NCBI GenBank assembly: GCA_001603165.1
Contig: LVBN01000123.1
Span: forward strand, 1-39,510
DNA length: 39,510 bases
DNA from: Spirochaetales bacterium Spiro_12
Lineage (GTDB): Bacteria; Spirochaetota; Spirochaetia; Treponematales; Rectinemataceae
Reading direction: 5' to 3'
Both the position numbers and the translations under genes were made by a program. Shown here in pieces: positions 22,621-30,522 of the stretch; within the stretch, counting starts at the first letter, position 1; each line of letters starts with the position of its first letter. The notes beneath the pieces were generated by a model. It made no database searches. It was not told the origin of the DNA and was given only the letters and a program-made list of their open reading frames with translations.

Positions 22621-24381
22621 TTGAGTCCTAATCCCTTTGTCTCGAAACCCAAGCTCGCGATTTTCGTCGGGTATTACAAGCCCCATCTGCGCCTCTTTTT
22701 GATGGATATGGGCTGCGCCTTCATCATCTCGCTTATCGATTTGAGCTTCCCCCTGCTCTCCCGATATTCGCTGAACACGCTCATCCCCCAAAAGGCTTGG
22801 GGACTTTTCGCGATTCTGGTGGGCGCCGTCGCGGCGGCTTTTGTCTTAAGGGGATTTCTTCATTATATAGTGACCTATTGGGGCCATCTTTTGGGAGTGA
22901 GGATGGAGACGGACATCAGGCGGGACCTCTTCGTCCATCTGCAGAAGCTCCCCTTTTCGTTCTACGACAAGACCAGGACCGGCCACCTCATGTCCAGGGT
23001 GGTGAGCGATCTTTTCGAGATTGTGGAGCTGGCCCACCACGGGCCTGAGGACCTTTTCATTTCCGCCATTACCCTGATCGGCTCGTTCATCGCCATGACC
23101 TTTATTTGGTGGCCCTTGGCGGCGGTACTGGCGGTCTTCGTGCCCGTGATCGTCGTCTTTACCGCGAGGCGGAGACGGGTCTTGGCCACGGCGGCCCTGG
23201 AGGTAAAGCAGAAAACGGCGGGTATAAACGCGAATCTTGAAAGCTCGATCTCCGGCGTACGGGAGACTAAGGCCTTCGCCAACGAAGAATACGAGGTGGA
23301 GAAATTTCTGGAGGGCAACGGCCGATACCGCCAAGCCCGGGGCAGCTATTATAAGGCCATGGGAGTTTTTCACGGGGGCATGGAGTTCGCCACCAGCATA
23401 CTTCATATCATCGTGCTGGCCCTGGGCGGCTTCTTTGTCATGAAAGGGAAGATGAACTACGCCGATCTGATCGCCTTCACCATCTACGTGAGCACCTTCC
23501 TGCAGCCGATCAAGCGACTCGTGTCCTTTTTCGAACAGTATTCAACCGGCATGGCGGGCTTCGACCGCTTCGTGGAGCTCATGCGGGTGGAGCCTGATAT
23601 CCGGGACAGACCCGGAGCGATCGACCTGGAGAATCCCAGGGGAGAGATCGAATTGTCGGATGTTTCTTTCTCCTATAACGATTCGGTACGGGTGCTGTCG
23701 GGCATCAACCTGAAGGTCAGGGCGGGGATGAAGTTGGCCATCGTGGGGCCCTCGGGAGGCGGCAAGACAACCCTCTGCAGGCTTATCCCGCGGTTCTACG
23801 AGATTCAGGGCGGTTCGATCAAAATCGACGACAGGGATATCAGGGATCTGAGCTTGGCCTCCCTGCGGGAGAATATCGGTATCGTGCAGCAGGATGTGTT
23901 CCTCTTCGCGGATACGATAAAGGAGAACATTCGCTACGGCAGGTTGGAAGCCACCGACGAGGAGATAGTCGCCGCTGCCAAACGGGCCAATATCCACGAG
24001 TTCGTGCTGTCCCTTCCCCAGGGCTACGATACCTATGTGGGCGAGCGGGGGGTGATGCTTTCGGGCGGGCAAAAGCAGCGGATAAGCATAGCGAGGATCT
24101 TCCTCAAGAACCCGCCGATCCTGATATTGGACGAAGCTACATCCGCCCTGGACACGGCCACGGAGCTGGCTATCCAGCATTCGCTGGAGGAGCTGATGGA
24201 AGGCAGGACAAGCTTGGTGATAGCCCATAGGCTTTCCACCATCCGGGACGCGGACGAGATTATCTATATCGATGACGAGGGCATCAGGGAACAGGGGACA
24301 CATGGTGAGCTGCTGGAGGTCCAGGGGGCCTATGCCGCCCTGTATAAGGCCCAGTTCGGGGACCTGGTTCCGCTGGCGTGA
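22621..24381 (+). CDS. ABC exporter, fused membrane and ATPase domains (MsbA/LmrA type)
   Basis: The 586-residue half-transporter begins at TTG 22621, ten bases after GGAGGAAAA. Six membrane helices (about 25-300) include the typical RRDLFVHLQKLPFSFYDKTRTGHLMSRV coupling-helix region. The ATPase has Walker A GPSGGGKTT (about 376), Q-loop IVQQDVFLFADTIKENIRYG, signature LSGGQKQR, Walker B ILILDEATSALD and H-loop VIAHRLST. It should function as a homodimer exporting a lipid, drug or peptide. Its last codons contain a 38-bp stretch repeated exactly at 30424-30461 within a decayed copy of the same gene type. A branched hairpin follows the stop. Confidence 0.92.
   Translation: MSPNPFVSKPKLAIFVGYYKPHLRLFLMDMGCAFIISLIDLSFPLLSRYSLNTLIPQKAWGLFAILVGAVAAAFVLRGFLHYIVTYWGHLLGVRMETDIRRDLFVHLQKLPFSFYDKTRTGHLMSRVVSDLFEIVELAHHGPEDLFISAITLIGSFIAMTFIWWPLAAVLAVFVPVIVVFTARRRRVLATAALEVKQKTAGINANLESSISGVRETKAFANEEYEVEKFLEGNGRYRQARGSYYKAMGVFHGGMEFATSILHIIVLALGGFFVMKGKMNYADLIAFTIYVSTFLQPIKRLVSFFEQYSTGMAGFDRFVELMRVEPDIRDRPGAIDLENPRGEIELSDVSFSYNDSVRVLSGINLKVRAGMKLAIVGPSGGGKTTLCRLIPRFYEIQGGSIKIDDRDIRDLSLASLRENIGIVQQDVFLFADTIKENIRYGRLEATDEEIVAAAKRANIHEFVLSLPQGYDTYVGERGVMLSGGQKQRISIARIFLKNPPILILDEATSALDTATELAIQHSLEELMEGRTSLVIAHRLSTIRDADEIIYIDDEGIREQGTHGELLEVQGAYAALYKAQFGDLVPLA
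24315..24352 (+). repeat. 38-bp direct repeat, copy A (end of ABC exporter gene)
   Basis: These bases encode EVQGAYAALYKA near the exporter C-terminus and are identical to 30424-30461. The copies are in the same orientation and reading phase and bracket the whole ribose operon. Sequence after the repeat differs (QFGDLVPLA here, RYRAR in the remnant), so the genes are related but not identical. Confidence 0.85.
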
Positions 24382-24418
24382 TTCGCAGGAGGAATCAGCT
24401 TGTCCTGGCGGCTTATTT

Positions 24419-24466
24419 CCCCGGCCTGGGGAGGGAACGCTTCCCGGAGGCTCCGCAGGGCCGGGG
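24419..24466. terminator. Branched hairpin between convergent exporter and rbsK genes
   Basis: CCCCGGCC (24419-24426) pairs with GGCCGGGG (24459-24466), and GGGAA/TTCCC (24433-24445) can form an inner stem. It occupies most of the 99-bp convergent gap and could end transcription in both directions. No T-run is present. Confidence 0.4.
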
Positions 24467-24480
24467 CCCGCCGCCGTCCC

Positions 24481-25374
24481 TTATTCTGCCTGGGAGAGAA
24501 AAGCGTCCACCTCTTTTCGGGAGGGGACGGAAACGGCCGCTCCCGGGCGGGTGACACAAATGGCCGCAGCCCGGGACGCCAGTTCGAGGGCCTCGGCCGC
24601 GCTTCCGCCCTCGTTTATGACTGCCAGGAAATAGCCGGAAAAGGTGTCTCCCGCGGCCGTCGTGTCCACTGCGCGCACGCGGTAAGCCGGGTGGCTCAGG
24701 AGCCCCGAGGCGTCGGCGTAGAGCGCCCCCTGTTCGCCTAGGGTTATCACCACTCCGGCCCGGGGATAGCGGGCGCGTAGGGATTGGATGGCCCGCTCGG
24801 GGCTGCCTTCTCCCGAAAGGCCTTCGGCTTCGATCTCGTTGAGTATGAGAAAGTCCAGGAGTTCCAGCGGGTAGTCCAACACCTCCGCATGGAAGGGCGC
24901 GGGGTTCATGGCTATGCGCATGCCCCTCTCCGAGGCGGCGCTCAGGATTTTAGGGATGGAGGAAATTTCGTTTTGCAGGACAAGCATATCTCCCCGCCCA
25001 AATCCCGAGAGGGCCTGGTCCACATAGTCCGGATCGATATCACGGTTTGCCCCGCCGTACAGGATGATGCAGTTTCCGCCCGAGTCGTCCACCTGGATGA
25101 TCGCATGACCCGTGGGCTCGGCGGAGCGTCCCACCCGGGAAACATTCACTCCTCCCCTCTTGAGTTCCGCAAGAAGGAAATCTCCGTCGGCTCCCGTCTT
25201 CCCGGCGTGCCACACCTCTATGCCGGCCTTGGCCAGAGCCAGGGATTGATTGAGACCCTTGCCCCCCGGAAAGATGGAGAGGGATCGGGCGGTTTTCGTT
25301 TCGCCGGGACGGACGAACGAATCCACTCTGTAGACGTAGTCGATGTTGAGGGAGCCAAAGTTGAGAAGACGCAC
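24481..25374 (-). CDS. rbsK: Ribokinase (PfkB family)
   Basis: Ribokinase phosphorylates imported ribose to ribose 5-phosphate. The 297-residue protein has the PfkB signature near the N-terminus (FPGGKGLNQSLALAKAG), the substrate residues LNFGSLNIDYVYRV, and the active-site block DTTAAGDTFSGYF (about 245-257). In that block the catalytic Asp is kept, although the usual GAGD reads AAGD. It starts at GTG 25374 with AGGAGG eight bases upstream. It is the last gene of the ribose operon, separated from rbsB by 228 bp that contain a MITE-like element. That gap may reduce its expression relative to the transporter. Confidence 0.88.
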   Translation of the reverse strand: MRLLNFGSLNIDYVYRVDSFVRPGETKTARSLSIFPGGKGLNQSLALAKAGIEVWHAGKTGADGDFLLAELKRGGVNVSRVGRSAEPTGHAIIQVDDSGGNCIILYGGANRDIDPDYVDQALSGFGRGDMLVLQNEISSIPKILSAASERGMRIAMNPAPFHAEVLDYPLELLDFLILNEIEAEGLSGEGSPERAIQSLRARYPRAGVVITLGEQGALYADASGLLSHPAYRVRAVDTTAAGDTFSGYFLAVINEGGSAAEALELASRAAAICVTRPGAAVSVPSRKEVDAFLSQAE

Positions 25375-25464
25375 GGTGTATCCTCCTGGAGGTTGATGGG
25401 AGCGTCAGGGGCCCCCCAGCCCTCGGGCGGGTTTTCGGCACCGGGGGCGAGGGAGAAGAACTCA

Positions 25465-25596
25465 GCCACTGCATCGAAGATTGTTGAAAAGGCTCCCGAA
25501 AAGTTCCCAGGACAGCGCCGCAGGGGATTGTCCTTAAGCCCGAGCCGCCTTCTGTCCTCGTTTCCCCATTCTCTCAACAATCTTCGATGCAAGTAC
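25465..25596. mobile_element. MITE-like element, copy 2 (between rbsB and rbsK)
   Basis: The termini TGCATCGAAGATTGTTGA (25470-25487) and its reverse complement (25574-25591) are identical to those of the copy at 10668-10787. The interior matches too, with about 11 extra bases after AAAAGG and an inner inverted repeat AGGACAG/CTGTCCT (25509-25515, 25552-25558). The shared GTAC just outside the right terminus extends the similarity. Unlike copy 1 there is no flanking direct repeat. It lies seven bases after the rbsB stop, so it would form the 3' hairpin of the rbsB message. This may also stabilise the transporter mRNA. Confidence 0.7.
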
Positions 25597-25602
25597 AAAA
25601 GC

Positions 25603-26493
25603 CTACTTCACGAGTTCCAGGGGAACGGGAATCTGTTTTTGGACTGCCTCGCCCTTGATGTGGGCGACAGCGGTCTCCACGGCCATGGATCCGATGAGAG
25701 AGGGTTTCTGGGCCACCGTAGCTTTCATGTTCCCGGCTTTTACCGCGGCCACGGCATCGTCCACGGCGTCGAAGCCGATGACGATCACGTCCTTGAGCCC
25801 CGCGGCCTCGAGGGCCTTGATAGCCCCGAGGGCCATCTCGTCGTTGTGCGCGAAGACCCCCCGGATGTCCTTGTTGGCCTGGATGATGTTCTGCATGACC
25901 GTGAAACCCTTGTCCCGGTTGAAGTCCGCAGGCTGACGGGCCACGACGTTTAGTTTGCCGACCACAGCCTCATTGAAGCCCTTGCCGCGGTCCACGGCGG
26001 CCGAGGCCCCGGGGATGCCCTCAAGCTCCACGACCTTGGCGCCTTCCCCCACGAGGGCCAGAAGCTCTTGCCCGGCCAGGGCGCCGCCGGCCACGTTGTC
26101 CGAGGCTATGTGCGAGAGAACCTCCGCTCCATTCACGCCCCGGTCCACGGAGATGACCGGGATGCCCGCCTTGGCAGCCTTCTCGACCATTGTCTTGGCC
26201 GCGTCGGAGTTGCAGGGATTAATAAGGATAACAGCCACTTTTTTCTGGATGAGGTCGTCGACCTGCCCCGCCTGCTTGGCCGGATCGTCCTGAGCGTCCG
26301 TCACGACAAGCTCATAACCCAGCTCCGTCGCCTTGGCCGATGCCCCATCCTTGAGGGTGACGAAGAAGGGGTTGTTGAGGGTGGAGATAGCCAGTCCGAT
26401 CTTTTTGGCCGAGGCCTTGGCGTCTCTCCCGCACCCTGCGAGCAGGGCCGCGCAAAGCAGTACGGCGGTCAATGCTGCGAGAATCCTTTTCAT
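25603..26493 (-). CDS. rbsB: Ribose ABC transporter substrate-binding lipoprotein
   Basis: The protein has 296 residues from ATG 26493, chosen for AAGGAGG eight bases upstream and the signal peptide it creates (MKRILAALTAVLLCAALLAGC, lipobox Cys21). The mature part begins KKIGLAISTLNNPFFVTLKDGA, the RbsB hinge strand. INPCNSDA, ISVDRGVNG, ASDNVAGG, FAHNDEMALGA and VIGFDAVDDA line the sugar site. It binds ribose outside the inner membrane and hands it to RbsC. It lies 32 bp after rbsC in the operon. A relative with another pentose ligand is possible, but the accompanying rbsD and rbsK favour ribose. Confidence 0.92.
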   Translation of the reverse strand: MKRILAALTAVLLCAALLAGCGRDAKASAKKIGLAISTLNNPFFVTLKDGASAKATELGYELVVTDAQDDPAKQAGQVDDLIQKKVAVILINPCNSDAAKTMVEKAAKAGIPVISVDRGVNGAEVLSHIASDNVAGGALAGQELLALVGEGAKVVELEGIPGASAAVDRGKGFNEAVVGKLNVVARQPADFNRDKGFTVMQNIIQANKDIRGVFAHNDEMALGAIKALEAAGLKDVIVIGFDAVDDAVAAVKAGNMKATVAQKPSLIGSMAVETAVAHIKGEAVQKQIPVPLELVK

Positions 26494-26525
26494 ACCATAA
26501 CCTCCTTTCTGTGGTATCGTATTTT

Positions 26526-27467
26526 TCACTTCCTGCGGTCTAGAAGGACCGCAAGAAGAATTACCCCGCCCTTTACGATCTGCTGGTAGAAGGAGGAGAC
26601 CTCCAGAAGATTGAGCCCATTGTTCAGCACCCCGATGATGAAGGCCCCGATGAGGGTTCCCAGCATAAAACCCTTCCCGCCCGAGAGGCTCGTACCGCCC
26701 AGAACCACCGCGGCGATGGCGTCCAGCTCGTAACCGTTACCCGCCAGGGGCTGGGCCGAGTCCAGACGGGAGGTCAGAACTATCCCGGCCAGGGCCGCGA
26801 AGATTCCCGAGACGGCATAGACGCTGGCCGTTATTTTCCTGACCGCCAGGCCGGAAAGGCGTGCCGCCTCCGGATTTCCGCCCACTGCGTAGACGTACTT
26901 TCCGTATACCGTCCGTGCCAGGACGAAGGCCGTGATTCCTATCCCCGCCAGGAAGACCAGTCCCGACCAAGGAACTCCGCCGAGCTCGCCTCGGCCCAGG
27001 GCCGCGAAGATCCTCCGGTTTCCCAATCCCGTTATGGGCCGGCCCTGGGTGAAGACGAAGGTCGCTCCCCGGTAGATGGTCATAAAGGCCATGGTCACGA
27101 TGAAGGGCTGAAGCCGGAAGATCGAGATAGCCACCCCACTGGCCATGCCCAGGGCCAGACCCAGTAGAATAGTCGCCGGAATGGCCAGGAAGTCCGGGAT
27201 CCCCGCCTTGAGCATGGCCGCCAGGAGCGCCGCCGTCAGGGCCAGGATGGATCCCACGGAGAGATCGATGCCCCCGGTCAGGATCACAAAGGTCATGCCC
27301 ACAGCCACGAGTCCGTTGAGAGAAACCTGATTCAGGATATTCATCAGGTTGGAAACCGTGAGGAAATCCGGGGAAAGGGCGGCCAAAAGAGCGCTCAGGA
27401 TGAGTAAGCCCAAGAGCGGGCCAAGGCGCGAAACGAGCTTTCCGAAGCGAATTTTCATGATCCTCAT
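26526..27467 (-). CDS. rbsC: Ribose ABC transporter permease
   Basis: The 313-residue protein has about eight to ten membrane segments and RbsC hallmarks: LTVSNLMNILNQVSLNGLVAVGMTFVILTGGIDLSVGSILAL near the N-terminus, and LAGNGYELDAIAAVVLGGTSLSGGKG in the C-terminal half. I place the start at ATG 27467, which overlaps the rbsA stop as ATGA; an in-frame ATG nine bases later is an alternative. The frame continues open upstream within rbsA, but that part has no permease features. It forms the membrane channel with RbsA. Confidence 0.92.
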   Translation of the reverse strand: MRIMKIRFGKLVSRLGPLLGLLILSALLAALSPDFLTVSNLMNILNQVSLNGLVAVGMTFVILTGGIDLSVGSILALTAALLAAMLKAGIPDFLAIPATILLGLALGMASGVAISIFRLQPFIVTMAFMTIYRGATFVFTQGRPITGLGNRRIFAALGRGELGGVPWSGLVFLAGIGITAFVLARTVYGKYVYAVGGNPEAARLSGLAVRKITASVYAVSGIFAALAGIVLTSRLDSAQPLAGNGYELDAIAAVVLGGTSLSGGKGFMLGTLIGAFIIGVLNNGLNLLEVSSFYQQIVKGGVILLAVLLDRRK

Positions 27468-28939
27468 ACTCCCGTCGCGAGCGACATGATTTGTTCCTGG
27501 GTAAAGCCGGATTCCAGGAGTCCGGCGTTCTTTCCGTTTCTCATTACCAGGACGCGGTCGCTCATGCCGATTATCTCCGGTAGTTCGCTGGATACCATGA
27601 GTACCGCCACGCCCCGGGCCGCCAAACGATCGATGATCTCGTAGATTTCGCGCTTCGCGCCCACATCGACTCCTCTGGTGGGCTCGTCCAGGACGAGGAC
27701 GCGGGGCTCCCGCGCCAACCATCGGGCCAGTACCACCTTCTGTTGATTTCCCCCCGAGAGGCTCGCCGCCGGGGATGCGAGGGAGGGGGTCTTCACCCGC
27801 AAGGCCTCCGCCGCTTTCCCCGCGAAGGCCTCCAGTTTGCCGGGCGAAAGGACGCCGAGGGTGGCCAGGGAGGGAAAGCTGGCCGAACCGATGTTGAAGT
27901 CCACGCCGAAGGGGAGGAAGAGACCGTCGACCTTCCTTTCCTCGGTGACCAGAGCCAGGCCCAGCGCCATGGCTTCCTGGGGGGACCGGATCCGAACCTC
28001 CTGGCCGTCCAGGAGGATATTGCCCCGCTCCGCCGGCTCGGCCCCAAAGAGGGCGCGCACCAGCTCCGTCCTTCCCGCGCCCATGAGCCCAGCCACCCCG
28101 AGGATCTCCCCCCGGCGCAGGGAGAAAGATATGCCTTTGAAGTCGCGTCCCCGCCCGAGGTCCCGGACCTCGAGGACGACACCTCCCGGCCGGTTCGTCT
28201 TGACGGGGAACCGATCGCCGATTTCCCGGCCCACCATCATGGCTACCACCCGCTCCAGGGAGAGTTCCCGGATGGAGGCCGAACCCACGTACTCGCCGTC
28301 CCGCAGGACTGTGAGGCGGTCGCAGATGGCGAAGAGTTCTTCCAGTCGGTGGGAAATGTACACGAAGGAGACGCCTTCGGCTTTTAAAGCCCGCATGACT
28401 TCGAACAGGCGTTTTGTTTCGCGCTCCGAGAGAGCGCTCGTGGGTTCGTCCATTACGATGAGCCGGGCCTTCCGGATGAGTGCCTTGGCTATCTCCACGA
28501 GCTGGAGCTGTCCCACTCCGAGATCCCCCGCCCGGACGCGGGGCTCCAGTCCCAGACCGAGCCGCCCGAGGGTTTCCGCCGCTGCGCGGCGCATGGCCTT
28601 GGAATCCACGAGCCCCAGCCGGGTGCGCGGCTCCATGCCCAGAAAAATATTTTCCGCCACGGTCATATTGGGGAGCACGCTGAGTTCCTGGTGGATGATG
28701 GATATCCCCGCACGTTCCGCGTCGCGGACCTTCGAAATTTCGATGGGGCGGCCGTCCACCAGTATCTCCCCTGCGTCTTTCGAGATCACCCCCCCGAGGA
28801 TCCTCATCAGCGTGGACTTCCCCGCCCCGTTCTCCCCCACCAGGGCGTGGATCTCGCCTTCCCGGACCTCCAGGTTCATGTTCTTGAGCACCGGGATAGT
28901 GCCGAAGGATTTGTGAATTCCTCGCATTTCCAGGTTCAC
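27464..28939 (-). CDS. rbsA: Ribose ABC transporter ATP-binding protein (two fused ATPase domains)
   Basis: The 491-residue protein contains two ABC domains. The first (about 1-235) has Walker A GENGAGKST, signature LGVGQLQLVEIAKAL and Walker B LIVMDEPTSAL. The second (about 245-491) has the degenerate Walker A GLMGAGRTE normal for this family, signature LSGGNQQKVVLARWL and Walker B VLVLDEPTRGVD. It starts at GTG 28939 behind GAGGAG and follows rbsD after 11 bp. It powers ribose import at the inner membrane. Confidence 0.93.
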   Translation of the reverse strand: MNLEMRGIHKSFGTIPVLKNMNLEVREGEIHALVGENGAGKSTLMRILGGVISKDAGEILVDGRPIEISKVRDAERAGISIIHQELSVLPNMTVAENIFLGMEPRTRLGLVDSKAMRRAAAETLGRLGLGLEPRVRAGDLGVGQLQLVEIAKALIRKARLIVMDEPTSALSERETKRLFEVMRALKAEGVSFVYISHRLEELFAICDRLTVLRDGEYVGSASIRELSLERVVAMMVGREIGDRFPVKTNRPGGVVLEVRDLGRGRDFKGISFSLRRGEILGVAGLMGAGRTELVRALFGAEPAERGNILLDGQEVRIRSPQEAMALGLALVTEERKVDGLFLPFGVDFNIGSASFPSLATLGVLSPGKLEAFAGKAAEALRVKTPSLASPAASLSGGNQQKVVLARWLAREPRVLVLDEPTRGVDVGAKREIYEIIDRLAARGVAVLMVSSELPEIIGMSDRVLVMRNGKNAGLLESGFTQEQIMSLATGV

Positions 28940-28950
28940 GGGGTCTCCTC

Positions 28951-29346
28951 TTAAAACGGAACGCCGGAACGGAGCAGGATATTCGCGTAGGGAGTGGCCT
29001 CCCCTGTGCGTATTACGGCGCGGCAGGCCTGGGTCTCCGCCTTGAAGTTTTCGTGGGGCAGGTAGGCGAGTTTTGTGTTCGGGAAACGGGAAAGGATCTC
29101 CGCCTCCAGGGAGGGATTGCAGTCCCGTATCTCCTGGGCCAGCGTGACCGCCTCTATCTCCATGTCCGCCGCAACAGCGTCCAGCACGTCGAGAAAAGAA
29201 GGGAGACCTGGCCGCAGCGCCAGGTCTATTCTAAGAACCCCCGCCGGTATGGGAAGTCCGCAGTCGGCTATGCAGATGGTGTCCGTATGCCCGAGCCGCG
29301 CCAGAACCGCGGCTATCTCCGAATTCAGGATGCCGTGTCGTTTCAT
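28951..29346 (-). CDS. rbsD: D-ribose pyranase
   Basis: RbsD interconverts the pyranose and furanose forms of ribose so that ribokinase can use it. The 131-residue protein has the expected length and residues His20 and Asp28 ([20 protein letters not shown]), the strand [18 protein letters not shown], and the C-terminal [18 protein letters not shown], close to the family's final motif. Its ATG at 29346 follows GGAGGGGG. The frame of the upstream repressor gene runs 116 bases into this gene in another phase. Confidence 0.93.
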   Translation of the reverse strand: MKRHGILNSEIAAVLARLGHTDTICIADCGLPIPAGVLRIDLALRPGLPSFLDVLDAVAADMEIEAVTLAQEIRDCNPSLEAEILSRFPNTKLAYLPHENFKAETQACRAVIRTGEATPYANILLRSGVPF

Positions 29347-30322
29347 GTCCCCCTCCCTGTTTTCCGGCCGTGGTTTCCCGCTCCATGAGCTCCACGCCCA
29401 GGAGGTAATTCACCCCTACGAGGTTTTCCCCCGAGATCATGCGCATGAGAAGTTCCGTGGCCGCCCGGCCCATTTCGGAGATGCATTGGGCTATCGTGCT
29501 GATTGAAGGTATGAAAAGCCGGGCGATATGGATGTCGTCAAAGCCGATGACCGCCACATCCCGGGGGACTTTCTTGCCCGCTTGGTGCAGAGTTCGTATA
29601 GCCCCTACCGCGGCTATGTCGTTCCAGGCGAAAATTCCGTCGTACCGGCTAAGGCGATCCGCCTGGTCGCAAAGGGTGGAGTATTCGGCTTCGTCATTCG
29701 CCACAAGAATATCCACCTCGACCCCGGCGCGGCGCGCCTCGTCCAGGAAACCCTCCCGGCGGCGGCGCTGGCTCGTCGATTCCTCCGGGACCCCCAGGAA
29801 CAAAAGCCGCTTCCGGCCGGCCCGCTGTAAGCACCGGAAGGCCATGCGGCCCCCCGAATAATTGTCCGAGGTCACGTGAGGCGCCCCGGACCCCAGCTCC
29901 CGGTCTACGGAAACGACGGGTATCCCGATCCGGTCGTAGGCCTCTCCGCAATTTCCGGTGGAGGTGATAATGCCGTCCGCGAACCCGGCGGCCAGGGCCT
30001 CGATAAAGGCTTTTTCCTTCTCGGCGGAGCCTCCGGCGTTGCAGAGGACCAGGCGAAATCCGCGTTTGGCGCATTCCTCCTCTACGGCGTAGGCTAGTTC
30101 CGGGAAAAAGGGATTTGTGATACTGGGGACCACGAGGCCGACGACCCGGGAGGACTTGGCGGAGAGCGCGCGGGCCACGGAATTGGGGACGTACCCGAGT
30201 TCCCTGACGGCTTTCTCAATGGCCGCCCGCGTAGGCGCGCCCACGTATCCCCCGTTGAAGAACCTCGAGACGGTCGCGCCCGAAACCCCGGCGCGCTGGG
30301 CAACGTCGTGTATGGTTGCCAT
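29231..30322 (-). CDS. rbsR: LacI family repressor of the ribose operon
   Basis: The 363-residue protein begins with a LacI helix-turn-helix ([24 protein letters not shown]) and hinge ([15 protein letters not shown]). A periplasmic-binding-protein-like sensor domain follows ([71 protein letters not shown]). Ribose is the likely inducer, since the gene leads the rbsDACBK operon. The recognisable protein ends near residue 327 ([20 protein letters not shown]). The last 36 residues are read through the start of rbsD in another phase and look like a tail created by a lost stop codon or a frameshift. A palindromic operator lies directly upstream. Confidence 0.9.
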   Translation of the reverse strand: MATIHDVAQRAGVSGATVSRFFNGGYVGAPTRAAIEKAVRELGYVPNSVARALSAKSSRVVGLVVPSITNPFFPELAYAVEEECAKRGFRLVLCNAGGSAEKEKAFIEALAAGFADGIITSTGNCGEAYDRIGIPVVSVDRELGSGAPHVTSDNYSGGRMAFRCLQRAGRKRLLFLGVPEESTSQRRRREGFLDEARRAGVEVDILVANDEAEYSTLCDQADRLSRYDGIFAWNDIAAVGAIRTLHQAGKKVPRDVAVIGFDDIHIARLFIPSISTIAQCISEMGRAATELLMRMISGENLVGVNYLLGVELMERETTAGKQGGGHETTRHPEFGDSRGSGAARAYGHHLHSRLRTSHTGGGS

Positions 30323-30323
30323 G

Positions 30324-30375
30324 TGTAACCGGTTCCAGTTTGATTACAGTTTACCGGAAAAAAGCGATTTGTCAA
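30324..30375 (-). promoter_or_regulatory. Promoter and LacI-type operator of the ribose operon
   Basis: On the minus strand TTGACA (30370-30375) and TAAACT (30348-30353) are separated by 16 bases. Just downstream of the expected start point is TGTAACCGGTTCCA (plus-strand 30324-30337), with the perfect core AACCGGTT. This fits the LacI-family operator style TGTAAnCGnTTACA with few deviations. It lies immediately before the rbsR start codon, so RbsR would repress itself and the operon. No other copy is evident nearby. Confidence 0.6.
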
Positions 30376-30388
30376 CCAAAATCGCGGG

Positions 30389-30478
30389 GGTACGATAGAG
30401 AAGAACATTCGCCGCCACCGGCCGGAGGTCCAGGGGGCCTATGCCGCCCTGTATAAGGCCCGGTACCGGGCTCGGTGA
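30389..30478 (+). pseudogene. Internally deleted remnant of a second ABC exporter gene
   Basis: Read on the plus strand, these 30 codons give GTIEKNIRRHRPE joined directly to EVQGAYAALYKARYRAR and a stop. The first part matches the exporter segment at 23913-23935 (DTIKENIRYGR; 20 of 23 bases in the core). The second part matches the C-terminus at 24315-24352 exactly over 38 bases (here 30424-30461). The spacing is 369 bases (123 codons) shorter than in the intact gene, so the signature and Walker B region is missing and the phase is kept. Upstream sequence is no longer recognisable and now serves as the ribose operon promoter. It converges on the DUF4129 gene. Confidence 0.65.
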
Positions 30479-30522
30479 TCAACGGCGCCTGCGTCTCCTG
30501 GGGTATAGGCGTTTTTCGGTTT

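Noticed and set aside
24784-25953. A 389-codon plus-strand frame
   Set aside because: It crosses rbsK, the MITE and rbsB antisense; the minus genes are clearly real and this product matches no family.
27468-27722. Upstream extension of the rbsC frame into rbsA
   Set aside because: The extension has no membrane or permease features; the ATGA junction at 27467 is the natural start.
24315-30461. The 38-bp repeats as a target-site duplication of a transposon carrying the ribose operon
   Set aside because: The right copy is followed and preceded by further diverged exporter sequence, so it is a gene remnant, not a short target duplication; no transposase or terminal repeats are present.
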